A DNA stretch of 64,000 nt. It comes from Sternotherus odoratus (lineage: Eukaryota; Chordata; Testudines; Kinosternidae). The notes beneath the pieces are model-generated. The model was not told the origin of the DNA. It worked only from the letters and a program-made list of their open reading frames with translations, and made no database searches. Made by a program: the position numbers and the translations under genes. The stretch is from contig JAVMKO010000005.1 in the NCBI GenBank assembly GCA_032164245.1, positions 46,020,193-46,084,192 on the forward strand. Reading direction: 5' to 3'. This document shows positions 1-13,600 of the stretch, in pieces (within the stretch, counting starts at the first letter, position 1; every line of letters starts with the position of its first letter).

Positions 1-1504
1 GTCTAACCATTCTCACTTGTACTGGTATAAAATCCGGAGTAACCCCATAGATTTCATAATTGCAGTAGCCATTCTACCAGTGTTATGCTAAACAGAGGCA
101 CTCGAGTGGGGGTGGGGAGGAAGGCAGTACAGCACTCCCTGTAAGTGGCCCTTAGCTCTCGCATGGGCTTCCCCACTGGTCCAAAATAGCTCGAGTCTGC
201 TGACCGTCTGGACATGATGTAAGGCGGATGTATTTACGCTGGCTGCTGCGGAGATGGTTAGGGAGGAGAATCGGAGAGGAATGCGGTCTTCTGGGGGTGG
301 TTTAATTTTATTGTTTTTGTAATTTCTGGCAGGGGCTCCCAGAACTTTGGATAGGCCTTTTTTCATCCTTGATGTTCAGCTCACTGAATAAATCAGGAGT
401 TGCCATGGACAACCAGCCAGCAGACACCCTGGTTATCACACTGGGCTACTGCAGATACAGCTGGGCAACTGGAAAAATGCTGCCAAATTCCAGATGCTAC
501 AGAGTGGCAAGATGGCTGTTATCAGTGACCATGGTACTCCACATTTACACCCATGTGGCTGAGAGCAGAATTTGGCCCTGTTTCATTTGAAATTAGTTTA
601 AGTGCCCTTGGGACTCTTCTATAAACAGCACTCTGTGAAACTAAAACTGAGCTCTCTCTGTTCACTTATATGCCCAATAACTGACTGAGAAACAGCTGCA
701 TATCTCATGCAGGAAGCAGCTCACTCCTTTAGTGCTTCATTACTTCTTACGCCCTCAGTCGACTGGTGCCCTCTTCATCTTTCACTTAACATTTCAGGCG
801 CAGTGTCTGATCCGTGGCTTTGCCAAGAGCAGGCCACGATTAAAGCAATCGCCCTGTACTCGGAATAAGATTTTAATGGGGCTCCATTTCATGTTTAACG
901 GAGCAGAAGGCAGTTTATAAAGAAAGGTTGCTCAGGTTTTCCCATCCCATTGAATTCAACCTGAAAATTGCATCCATACACACTGGTAACACATCCTTAG
1001 GTTAACATTTCTCTTTGCTTGGCAGACCAATCCCAACTCTTCAGATTAGATTTGGGAGGAAAATAACCTGTCCACTATGGGCTGACAAAAGGTTATATCA
1101 TTTCCAGCGTTGAAGTGACAAGGCCTTCTCCGGTCATTTTTTAAGGCCGCTCTGTGGGTTTAGGAAGTTTAATTCAGCCAGCTGCAGTTGGAAGGTCAGC
1201 GCGCATACATAAAAGACGTACAATACTGGATCACTACCTCTTGGCTGAGCCTTCCCACACAAACAATGTTGAATGGTACTTTGCCTTGCTACAGCCACCA
1301 AGGAGCTCAGCATGCTTTAACACATATTAATGAATTAAGCATCACAGCACTCCTGGGAGCGATGCATTCTCTGCATTTTGCAGACAGGAAAAATGAAGGC
1401 ACAGAGACTTACCCAACCCTGCAAACTGAACAGAGGTCTCCTGAGTCTGAATCCTGTGCTTGACCCCTCAAGAAAAGCCTCAGATCCTCTGGAAAGATGC
1501 TTAC
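1..1504 (-). other. SORBS1 intron (partial), no exon seen
   Basis: This is intron after the SSLAAKGYRSV exon. I looked for the next mammalian block (SSPLLNEVSSS) on the minus strand and did not find it. No clear mobile element end is visible. The region is unremarkable AT-balanced DNA. Confidence 0.6.
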
Positions 1505-1608
1505 CTGTGGTTTGCCCTCGGAGGAGAGGATGGGACGCACACTTCTATAGCCCTTGGCAGCCAGAGAAGATGGCTGGATATCTCCATTAGAGGATAACCT
1601 CCAATCAT
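1505..1608 (-). CDS. SORBS1: SORBS1 exon with SSLAAKGYRSV motif
   Basis: The acceptor is gttctccttcctcttttag and the donor is CCACAG followed by gtaagc. The 104-nt exon enters in phase 1 and leaves in phase 0. It encodes DWRLSSNGDIQPSSLAAKGY followed by RSVRPILSSEGKPQ. The mammalian counterpart is EWRLSSSADANGNAQPSSLAAKGYRSVHP, quoted from memory in its conserved parts. The paralogue SORBS2 also has SSLAAKGFRSVRP. This is the last SORBS1 exon I can find before the left edge. Confidence 0.95.
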
Positions 1609-4600
1609 CTAAAAGAGGAAGGAGAACTTCAGGTCTGAGTGAATTCACTCTAGCTAGATGGGGAACAAGGAGAGGGGCTTTTTGCTGGCAACAAGAAAGA
1701 CATCTGGGGAAACAACAACACAAAGCAACAAGCATGTGTACCTGTTTCTGGTTTTCCTGTCTCCAGAGCTATGTGTGCTGCAGAGAGGAGGGAAGGAAGA
1801 ATGGAAAAATAAGGGGAAAAAATAAACTGTTACATTTACAGCAAACATGTACCCACTGAATTCAACATTCAGGCTACTTCATTTCACACGCACAATGCTT
1901 TCTGACAGGGATGCCAAATTGCCATAGAAACTGGCCTTAAACATGATGCCCTCACAGTTTCTGACCTTTATAAACACAAGGCGATTCATTCAGAGCAATG
2001 AAGAAACAATTGGTCATTGACATTCAGCTGAGCTATCTGCTCTCCTTCTGCAGTTTGGAGTCCAAATGCCACATACACAGCTGCAAATGCAGGGTCTCAA
2101 TGTCAAGCCATGTTGTCGGCTGGATAACCATAGCTGTCCTTTCTAACACTGCCGCATAAGAATACCTGGTGCAGAAACCCATCAACGAATAGGATGTCTA
2201 TTTTGCGAGTATGGGTGGGAATACAAAACATGATGCCATTTTACAGCTCAGTCCCTGTGGAGAGAGGCACTGAGACTCTCATCCCATCACCCACTGAGTT
2301 CCTCCTCCTCTTCCCACATTAGTTGTTTTGGTTGTTCACGTACTGAGCAAAGAGCTCTTCCAGCTCCAACATGCATTTCATAAAGTGATTGAGGGAGTCA
2401 GCAAAAGTAGTATTAACAAGCTCATTTCCATAGTAATGGGCTCATTGCCATTCACGCTGCTGGAAATTTATGAAGCCGCCAGCAGGAAGGGTAGGTGAAG
2501 GGGGTGGGGGTGAGAAAGCAGAGAATGAAAAGAGGAGAGGTCATGGGTGGAAAAGGAGGGGAGGAGAAGGGGAAGGGAGAAAGCAGCGCATTAGGGCTGG
2601 AAAGAATAGAATCACCCTTTCCTAACAACAGGTCCTGTAATTACATGTGCTTCACTTTCAGGGAAGTTGAACAATCCTAACTTTTAATAGAATCTCCCCT
2701 TTGGGAGTTCATTCTATATGCAAAATCCAAGGAGCAGGCAGGGTTACTGATGCTTTGCTTGTCTCCTGTAATTAAGTAATTACACATCTGCTATTTAAAG
2801 CCGGCAGAAGTCTATGGCAGCACTGTCAACTTGGGACGCATTCCCAGTGCCCTTGACTACTGCAAAAAAATAAATAAATGCCACTGCTGCAGCAACTACA
2901 CAAGGACACTTCCTATTCCCCCCCAATGGCCCGGGATGAAAGGAGGGATACAAAGACCTACTTGGGAAGAAAGGCAAATTTTTTTGGCACTCCTGCCAGC
3001 AACATCAAGCAACAAATATGCCTTTCCCCCAGTAGTGTATCAGTGGTTGTGAAACTCACACTCAGTGGTTCTGGGGCTTTGTCTTCTGCAAGCAGCTTGG
3101 CCCATGTAAGCGATTAACAAGTCTGCTTTTGCTCAGGTCTTTAGTGCTAGTGGGAGAGGCTCATGCTTTTTGCACTCAAGCGCCATGCGGGGTCAGTTAC
3201 AATTGTTGTATCTTATGTTTAACCTTTTACATACTAGTCTTACTTTCTGACTGCTGGTCATCCTGAGAACATGGAGGACTGATGCTTGACCTTTCCTCAG
3301 AGGCTGGAGATGCCCGTAGGGTCACAGTCCCTTTTCCAGTGCAGACTTTAGTGGGATCCTTGTCTAAAGAAAACACACACGAAGAAAATGTTTTGGTGCA
3401 TGAGATTCTGAGCTACTGGAAGCCATCATAGTTCTATGGCAGTAATTCTAATGTGGCTGTCCTGAGTGAACTGTTCTAATTTTTATGCAGTTGAACATTA
3501 GCTTTGGCTTTAAAACATTAAGTAGTAACAGCAGTTGTATATTTAAAAAATAAGTAAGATAATTGATGTACACACAACTAAAGTTAAGAGTTAGTGTAAC
3601 TCAGCTTGGAAAGTGGCAAGACCTGCTGGCTGTTTGGAATAAATTTCACAGGTTTGTTTGTGTTATTAGGCATGGTCTACACTTGGATTTTGTATCGGTA
3701 TAAATTTTATATCACTATAATTTCATCACACTAGGGGTGAAAAATATACCCACTTTAAATATACTGGTATGAAGCAGCATAACGTGTGTGTGTAGACAAG
3801 ACCTTAGCAGTGAGTTCCATGCTGGACTGATGGAGAATGAAGTTTTATAGTTATCCAGAATAAGGGATACAGCCCAGGCAGTTCAGCTCATGCCTCCCAC
3901 ACACCCTGCCCACTTACCATACCCACGAGATCACCCTATAGGATCCCCATCAATCAGATCACATCAGCCCTTCGGAGGCAAATATCTTAGGCATGTTCTT
4001 AACCATCCACATTTGATTAGTCCCACTGAAGTCCATGGTCTACTCATGTGCTTGCAGTTTGTGCCCAGGTGCTCCTTCTAGACCCAGCCTTCCCCAAGCC
4101 AGTGCTGTCTATACTACAGATATAAGCGACCTAGCTAAAACTCAATTATAACCTCATTGTATTGTCCTTGAATCCAGTTACAAATATGGTTCCAGCGTGT
4201 AGCAGGGACTAGAGTCTGACAGTTCTTCACACTCAGGTCAATGCCTTGGTCACTCATTGGCCCGGTACCAGAGTTCATGTACTTTTCCAACAGCCATTGC
4301 AATATCTTTTATTACACGCAAATTGAAAAATGCATGCCCAGCCCAACACTGATTCAATCACTGAACATCTTTCCTGATGTCTGACTGAATGGTAGTGCCA
4401 GGCCTGACCTTACCCGTTATTAGTTTAGGGACATTATCATCTGGAGGTAGGGGTTGATTTACAAAACACACAAGATGTCTAATCTGGGAGTTAGGATATT
4501 AAAAATCTCCTCCTTAGTCCTCAGTGTTTTGATTCTATAACCATTTTTACTAGGTCTACCAGAATGTGAATGTGGTTTTATGAATTATACTGTCAAATGG

Positions 4601-7600
4601 GTCATGAAAACTAGAGAAAACTCAGCCAAAAACCCCAAATCTGAGCAACCCTGAACTTGGGGCTTTGAAACTTCCAAATGAGGATCCAAAGATGCATATA
4701 CTTATAATTAATTATTCATATTACCGTAGCACCTAGGAGCCCCAGTTGTGGGCCAAGACCTCACTGTGCTACAAGCTGTACCAACACAGAAGAAAAAGCC
4801 CCCCAAGAGCAAACAGTCTAAATTGAGGCTCTGTCACTTTTTAGAAAATCAGTTCTTATTTTCAATTTAAAGATTCTTCCCTTGCAGTGCTGGAAACTGC
4901 AGCTAGTAGAAAGTTTTTCAACTGAACAATTTTCTATCAGAAAATGTTGTTTTGATGCAACCAAAACATTTCATTTCAGCTTTATTGTTTTGACTTTTAT
5001 ATTATGTACTGTACGTTATAATACAAAAATCCCAACATTTTGACTTTTATATTATAGATCACATAATATCACATCGATACAACTGCAACAAAATATTTTT
5101 GGAATATTTCACTTTGCAAAAATAAAAATGCAGTACTTGACTTTATACCCTGATGTGGTACAAAATCAGATTTTGAGATCTCAGAATTACCCACCCGTTT
5201 CTTAACCAGCTCTACTGGAAATACAAACACTGAGCATTGTGCGAGTGTGTCAGAACAGGCAAGTGAAAGTGACTAGAAATGACAAATAGAATTGGTTAGT
5301 CTGGTTTCATTGTCTAAACTCAGCAAAGTGCCAAAAGGGTTAATGGGGAAGCTTTCACTTTATCGTAGCAAGAGAGGATGTGTGTGTGTGAGAGAGAAAG
5401 AGCAATACAGATGCTGAACCAAGATTGAACCTGCAACATAAAATGTCTGATATCTGTTTACTTCTCTAGGGACCTAAGATATACAGGAAATATTTTAGAC
5501 TCTTCAGGAGTTTGGTTTAAAATGAGGTTACAACAGTAATGTTCATACCAAGCATTAGCAGAAGAGTTTACATAGATCTCAAATTCAAATATGCTTAATT
5601 ATGCCTGCAGAGAAACTGGATTATTGAGAACAATGAATTGTGTCATCAGGGTTTAACTCTATCAGCTGTTGATGAAATCTACAGCACTGGAAAACAGTGA
5701 AAGAAGGATGAAGCTGAAAACTATCTTAATAAGAGGTGAGGCAGAAAGAATGGATGATGGTCTACTAATGCGTTTGGAAAAAAAAGATACCTGTAGGTAG
5801 CATTAGGTCAGGAGAACTTTTCACTTTCTTCACAGGGATTATTTTAACAGCAGAAATAGAGCGTGCACATAAAGGGACGTCAATGGCTGCAAACACAAAA
5901 GTGTAGTTGGTGCATCCAGAAGGGAAGAACACAATTAAGGAAACATGCCACAAAGTTTTCTAATGTACTTGGGAAACCAGGAATGACAATAGCAGGAAAT
6001 TTCATATACAAAAGCAGTCCAGAGAGCAGTGATGCAATCATTAAAAATAGCCCCTTGTTCATCCTAATTCAGGATGTGTATCTGTTGTGCAGGGTACAGT
6101 ACTGCTTAGTGAATTGACTGAGTCCTGGCTGCCAATATACTGTGAGGGAAGAGAATCTCAAACATTCATTTTCAGACGACGTAACTAGAGTTTAGTATAA
6201 ACCTTTAGCCAAGACACTACATATATTACATGCAAAGATAAAAAAATCTTAAAGTTGCAGAGTTAAAATTATGCAGAGCGAGGAAACAAACAGATTAAGA
6301 TTCTGAGAACAACATTGATTGGCCATTCTGCACAAATCCTACATTCTTGGTGTAGATTTTACATCATCAATAGCAGGGAGTACAGAATTGTGACCAGGAG
6401 TCTTGAAAAGGATCCAGCGCCAAAGGGTACCATCAAGGTACCCAGTCTTGAGAGATCCATTCAGCCAAGCGGTAAATCAGAGAGGTTCTGTTTAAACTCC
6501 CTTTTTCTGCATACTAATTTTATCAGAAACATTGGATGTTATCAGCAAACACTGAACATTGTCTTAGAGCAGGGGTCTCAAACATGCGGTCCGCAAAGCC
6601 CTTCCCTGCGACCCGTGAAGCCTCCTGTCTCCCCCCCATAGCAGTTTCCGGGAATTGAGGGGACAGAAGCGGAAGTTTCTCTGCTGCCTGGCTGGGCTGC
6701 TGCCGATTCCCAGCTACCAGGCACTACTGCTGCGGCTTCAATAAATGAGCTGGGGCAGCACCTCCCAGGAGCCCTCTGCAGCGGCGGCCAGGAGCGGTAA
6801 GCCAGGCTCCCTGCCACCCTCCCGCCTTCCTCTGCGGGAGACTTAACGCTCCTGGCCACCGCTGCAGAGGGCTCCTGCGAAGCACCCTGGCTGGGCCGCT
6901 GCCGAGCCCTGGCTTCCAGGTGCTGCTGCTGTGACCTCAATGAACAAGCTGGGGCGGTGCTTTGCAAGAGCCCTCTGCAGCGACAGCCAGGAGCTCAGAG
7001 GAGAAGGCAGGGCAGGGCCGGGACCTCATGGAAGGGGTGGAGTGGAGGCGGGGCCAGGGACAGCGGGGGGTGGGGTGGGGTTGTCAGTGATGCGGTCCTC
7101 AGGCCAGTGCACTAGTCCTCATGCGGCCCTCATGGTCATTTGAGTTTGAGACCCCTGTCTTAGAGGGATTTTTCTTGGTTATGCAGCACTGTGAAAAATT
7201 CTAGCACTTGCTGAATATTGCTAAAGGTTGCTCACTTCTCCAAAGCATCTGGTTCCTTCTCCCCTACTCTTCCTAATGTGGCCTTGAATGAGCAACACTG
7301 AACTCTATCTATCCTCATGGGACACAGGCAAAGTTAGTGATGTGTGAACTTCAAGAGGTTCATCTGGAATAAAATACCTGAGGGGAAATCATGGTGCCGG
7401 TGAAGTCAATGGGAGTTTTGCTACTGACTTCAGTGTAGCCAGGATTTTACCTCTGGGACAGGGGTGGGCAAACTACCGCCCACGGGCCACATCCGGCCTG
7501 TGAGCTAATTTTTCCCGCCCCCGTGAGCTCCCGGCTGGGGAGGCTACCCCTGGCCCCTCCCCTGCTGTCCTCCCTCCCCCGCCTTCCCAGAGCTTCAGCA

Positions 7601-10600
7601 CACCGTGTCTAGGAGCGGCCCTGGACAACGCTACAGTGGCGTGGCTCAGGGGCGGGAAGTGAGCTCCTGCCACACGGCCCGCCAGAGCTCGCAGTCCTGC
7701 CCCCTTACCACACTGTTCCCGCATCCCCCAGAGCCTCTGCATGCCATGTCCAGGAGCGGCCCTGGACAACGCTGCAGCGGCATGGCTCCAGCGGGGTCTG
7801 AGCTGCTGCTGGGAGCGGCGTGGTAAGGGGGCGTGGTTAAGGCTCCGAGAGAGGGGGGAGGAGGGGATAAGTGGCATGGTAAAGGGGGGGAGTTCCAGGG
7901 GAAGTCAGGGGACGGGGGGGAGGGGGGGTTGGATGGGGAAGAGGCTCTGGGGGGGCAGTCAGGGGACATGGAAAAAGGGATATGTTGGGGGAGTCCCGGG
8001 GGTCTGTCAGGAGGATGTGGGGTGGATAGGGATCGGGGCAGTTAGTGGATGGGGGGGGTTGGGAGGGGGCTTTCAGGGGACAAAGGGCAGGATGGGTTGG
8101 GTATTCTGAGAGGGGAAGTCAGGGACAGGAAGTGGGTGGGGGTTGGATAGGGGGCGGGGCCTTCCCTACCCGCTCTCCATACAATTTTGGAACCCTGATG
8201 TGGCCCTTGGGCCAAAACGTTTGCCCACCCCTGCTCTAGGATCTGACCTCGTAAGGCCTCTGCATACAGAACACTCATTGATTTCAAAAGGTTGGAAGCC
8301 TCCCTGAGCTTTATCCAAAACTGCTTTTGGTCTGCAACATTAGGCTCAGAAAACAGCTTTGTCTTATGGTGGTCTTGTGGCACTTTGGCTGCAGTTCTGG
8401 ATAAAACCTGAAAATGCAGAGGCTGCCCCAGAATGGAAAGGTACCGAGAAGAATGATGTGGGGAAGAACTTGGCTGAATTCTTTCAAACCTCAAGAAAGT
8501 TTGACTTCCAGTTTTGGGGCACAGTTCTGAACTAATTTATATTAGAGATGTGCTTAAATCAGAGACTATTATCTATCCCGTCACTGGACTTCAAGGGGAG
8601 GTTTGTACACAGTGTGACCCTGTACCAAGCTGCCTTTTCTTTGGGGAATAATCCCACTAACAAGGTTTCGTAAAAGCAAAATATAGACTCTGTCAAGCTC
8701 TTATTCTGTTTTACTCGGAACCAGCTCATTCATTCATTCATTCATCTATAATAAATAGACTGCCTGTCATAAAAAGCCATCAAAGGAGAGGAAAGGGCAT
8801 GAATATCAGAGCAGAAGCCTGGGGTAAAAATCTTCCCACCGCAAATATACTAAAAAATTTTTTTAAAAAATCTAATGGTGCAAGGCCATGTTCCAAAGTC
8901 TATTGGAAAAGCTCATGTCCTTCAACAAGTTTGGGGTCAGGCCCTTGCTGACAAAGATAGTTTTCCTTAACACATTAATGCTAGTTTAATACTGGGTCGG
9001 TCCCCTCATGCTGTGGTTGCAGCTGAGCGCAATAAGACACTGTAATGATTCAACTGCGGGGAAACAGATGTGCCACTCCAACTGACGTGCAGGGGGAGCT
9101 ACAGAGATTATTTTGAATGTACTTGACTCACCTTGCTCTTGTCCATTGCTGCTTGATATCAGCCCATTGACCACAGTTTTCACAACTTCAGCTCCTTGTT
9201 CTGAAAGACAAAGGGAAAGCCGGGGCTCCCTAAGATAAGTGAACTCATGCTGACCACACTGCAGGGCCTGACAATATTCAGGATTTCAAAAAAAGCATTT
9301 CCACTGTCTACAGCAGAAATACAGGAGAGATACAAGAAAGGAACAAGACAGAGAAGAGCAAAACACTGTGGATATACATGTAATTTATTAAGCTTAACAA
9401 GTAGCAGCAATAAACTGTAAAATCGGTGATATAATTTAATCATTGACAACAAAAGGCTGACATGAGTCAAAAATCACCCACAGAACACAGGTATTATGAG
9501 GTGAGCAAGTGGATACCATGCTTACCCATTTGTCCAGTGTGAGCTGATCACCAGACCTAGAGACAGAAATTCACTTCCACTCTCATTCTTGCCCATTGAG
9601 ACTGAGCTTCTGGGGGCAGGGACTGTCTGTGTGTTTGTACAGCACCTGGCACAACTGAGTTCCAGCCCAGACAGGAGCCTCTAGACACCCCCATAAAAAA
9701 AATTAAAATACCCATCCCAGTCACTATTTACTAATCCGCTACCCTCATACAAACCCATGGGAGATCAAGGGTCTGTCCAGATGCCCAGTACTATTCCAGA
9801 AGTATCTTCTGAAGTGACACACACGGCTAGCGGCAATGGGGACTCTAAACCAATGGTCCCTAATTGTGGGGCGCATCCCCCTAGGGGGTTGTGGAGGACG
9901 GTTGGGAGGGTGCACAGTGGGGCCTGGGGCAGCCCCTTGGCACCAGGGAGAGAGTGCCACCCAGTCCTGCTCTGCCCCCAGTCCAGCTCCAGCCACAGCT
10001 CCACTTCGCCTCCAATCCAGCCTCCAGCCCAGATCTGCCCTCATTCCCTCTCCACCCACAAGCCAAGCTCCGCTTCTAGCTCCAGCTCCTTCCTCATCCC
10101 CACTTCTGCCCCCAGCTCCACCTTCAGCCCAAGCTCCATGGCTGAGCCAGCTGTGCTGTAATGTGGGGGTGGGGGCATGGGCAGATTCCACTGGGGAGGG
10201 GGGGCGCAACAGGAAAGATTTGGCACCACTGTCCTAAACAGACCGACTGCTAAAACTGAATGAAACTCAGTAGTTTGGGGTCACAGAATTTTGTGGGATC
10301 CTTTTTCTGGTTCACATCTCCCAAGTCTGAGAGATGAATGAAGCTCAAAGGGGAAGAGCTAGATTGTGCCAGGTCTCAAGTTAATAAAATACGTGGGCCT
10401 AAGCTCATGGAAAGGGGAGATTTTCAAAGCTACAGTCAGTCGCTCTGCTGGGGTCAGTCAGCCTAGCTCCCACGGAGTCAAAGGGGCCACACTGACTGAC
10501 CCCAGCTCAGGATTGGTCCTTTTCTCATCATCTTGGTGCTGATATGGGGGGGGGGGGGGGGGGGTTTAAGAGGGAAATGACAACCTGAAACCAGAGTTTG

Positions 10601-13600
10601 TTTTTTTATTATGAGGTCCACAAGACGTTTTCTCAACAGTGGAATCCCACACAGGAATGGCGGATTCAGAGAGAACAGATAAAGACACAAAACAGTCACA
10701 CCATTAGAACTGGACTAGAGGGTTTCTGTAGTTAAAGGCAGGCATGCAGGGAGCAGTGACTTACCAGAGCTCATTGTGCCAAAGGAATTTGTCTTCTGCA
10801 CGTCCAGGTTCTGGTTTTCTCTGTTTAAATGAAAGAGAGAATCATGTCGTGATGCTGTCTGTGCTGTTTATACTGATGGAAGCTTGCAGCACTCTTCTTG
10901 CAGATTGTGTGCTGGCTCCCAACCTCCTCTCCCCACAAGGCTGATGAGACTCTGTTCCAGAGATAGGCCACAATCTTCTCCTGAGAGCTGTCTGGAAAAC
11001 CAGCTGTCATACACACCTATTTTTGCCTCAAAGGTAGGTATGACCTAGAGTAGCACTGAACACCCTTCACTCTCTCTGAAGCCAGGCCAACAGTTCCATT
11101 TCCTTCAGGAGCAGCAGCCACTAATTTCCCAGCCTAAAGAAAGGCAGAACCCGACTGAGTTTAGATCAAAGAGAAGCAGCATTTGTTGGTAATTTGCAGA
11201 ATGGAGAGAAGACAGAAATAAATAGGATTTCTGCCTAATGTGGATACTATTGAAGGAGCCTTTAGACCAGTGATACTCAGATCTCAGTGGTTCAGGAGCC
11301 AAATTAGCAATCAACATTACCCAAAAGAGCTACAGAAGTGTAAATTCATTGTTTCATTTACTACAGTACTATATATTCATATTTCATATAATTATTCTCA
11401 CAGAAAAATGTCTGACCAAGTAGTATTATTTTATCATCTACAGTTGGTTAATAACATAGGAAGCATCTCGATCGGTTAATAACTTAGACTGGCGAATATT
11501 TAAAACACACAGTGTTTTAATATCATGCACTACAAAAAGCCACAGAAGACACATTAAAGAGCCACTTGAGACTCGTAAGCTGCAGTCTGAGTATCACTAC
11601 TTTAGACTATCCCTAAACTTTAAATCACAAGATCTGGATTATATGCAAGGTCATCTGCACTAACAACTTAGAAAGATGTCTGGCCTCTGATAGCCTGTGA
11701 GATGTGCAGCATTTTTATTAAGTTTTTCATCTACAGATGTGCAAATAATGTTTTTTTCAGGTCACTAGCAATTTGGAACAATTAAAAAATAATAATTTCA
11801 GGTCTATCCAAAAACTAAATTTTTCAGCAAATTCAAAAATTAAAAGGTTTGGGTCAAATGAAACATTTCGCTTTGATTTCAAGCATTTTGTTTTTAACTT
11901 TTTTAATTGTTTAAAATTTATTTTGAAATTTCCTTCAAATGTATATTTTCACTTTTTCAGACTGTTTGTGATTTCTCTCCCACAACATGAATTTGTGAAA
12001 TATTTTGCCATTTTGCCAAAAAAAGTTTTAGATGATTTTTTTTGTCTATATCTAATCTCATTGGAGGGAAAATCTCTGAGCAGGGAACCCCAGCACATTG
12101 GTGCTTAGGTACCAACATGACTGATCATGGAGAAATAGGGTGGGAGGTCTTTCTTCTATGTAGTAACATCTTCAGAAACAAGGAAAGATGTTAGTTTCCC
12201 TACTGTGTTGTCAAATACACGTTAACTTTTGTCTCAGTCATTCCCAGCTTCTCTAGCCCTATTTGAAGTTCATAGAACATAGAAAATGCTCACTTGCTCC
12301 ATGTTCCCAATACAAAATGTGCATTGACTTGCCAGTGAAAGTGTCTTCAGTGATGGATTTCTCTTTTCCTTTACTGAGTCATTGTTTCTGGCTACATGAA
12401 CATTCTGATGTATTCTTCAACTCCCTTGTCTTGGAGCATTTCTTCTCATTATATTTCTCGCCTTTTGCGAGTGGAAGAATTCTTGGTCACCTTTTCTGGC
12501 CCAGCTTCAGCGACATATCAGTTACCCCTCCTGTGCTCTGGAGATGTAAGCTGCACACATACAAGCCTAAGTAAAGGTCTTTGTATAGGAAGCTGCAAGA
12601 ACGCTGTTGGGATGGAGGAGGAGATACAGAGTTCCCCAGCAACCTGCAAACAGCCTTGCTCTAGCTACTGAGCCAGGCTGTAGGCAGAAATAGGGGCCAT
12701 GACCAAGGGTACTAGAACAGGGAGAGCCAGGGGGGCCTGACCCCCTCCACCCTTTTAAAAATGAGAGGGCTATGTCCTCCCAATTTTTACCAGCGGTGTG
12801 AGCAAGGGGGGGACAATAGCAGAAGCTCTCTCACAAATTGCTGCTATCGATATACTGGGAGGCATCTGGGGCACATACTTTGCTGGGTGAATATCATCCC
12901 AGAGGAATACAGCACTTGCATTTAAAAAGAAGGCAGAATTATAAACAAAAATCCCTACTAAACATTAGCAACCAGAGAGACAGTTAATTTTTCCTACTGT
13001 AAGTACTTTGTGAGAGGGACTGTTTTGGGGTATATGTCTGTACAGCATCTGGAACAATGGGGACCCCAGGAGCTACTATAACATAAATAATAAACAAGCG
13101 ATTTCAACATCAATCCAGAGATAGTCGTGCACAGCATAAGGAGGATACATTCTAACAATATAAACCTGCATTTTCAAGGGTGTACTGTGTCCAGGGAGCC
13201 AGCATTGAGGATTTCCTGCAGAAACAACATAATGTCTTTTTGCAAATACAATGTATTTTATTTCCCCAAAAATGTAACACCAAAGAGTCCTGTGGCACCT
13301 TACAGACTAACGGATGTATTACAGCATAAGCTTTCGTGGGTGAATACCCACTTCGTTCTGCATCCGACGAAATGTCTACAAAAGCTGATGCTCTAATTGA
13401 GCCTAATACATCAGTTAGTCTATAAGGTGTCACAGGACTCTTTGTCACTTTTGCAGATCCAGACTAACATGGCTACCCCTCTGATACTGAACACCAAAGA
13501 AATGTAAACTAAGAGTAAGCCAGGCTCACACTGACTCTCCAGCCTTCTCAAGTGGGCCTACATACAGATATTTATAAGCCTGTCTATTGCCCACAGGCTA

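Larger units (their letters stand above)
5887..9131 (-). other. SORBS1 intron with two hAT elements
   Basis: The intron contains hAT elements at 6570-7157 and 7459-8233, and a short ATTC tetranucleotide run near 8728-8746. Between them, 7385-7445 carries the gaagtcaatggga / tgacttca palindromic motif common in old archosaur/turtle repeats. No other exon was seen. Confidence 0.5.
9201..10764 (-). other. SORBS1 intron with hAT element and poly-G run
   Basis: The intron holds the hAT element 9851-10231 and an old retroposon tail at 9595-9715 (gcagggactgtctgtgtgtttgt... pattern, ending in A-rich DNA). A poly-G run sits at 10546-10564. A splice-bounded 31-nt open stretch near 9526-9556 was examined and rejected as an exon. 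Confidence 0.5.

Noticed and set aside
9526..9556. A 31-nt stretch on the minus strand with good splice sites between two SORBS1 exons
   Set aside because: Its length would break the reading frame (31 is not a multiple of three), and it adds no known SORBS1 sequence.
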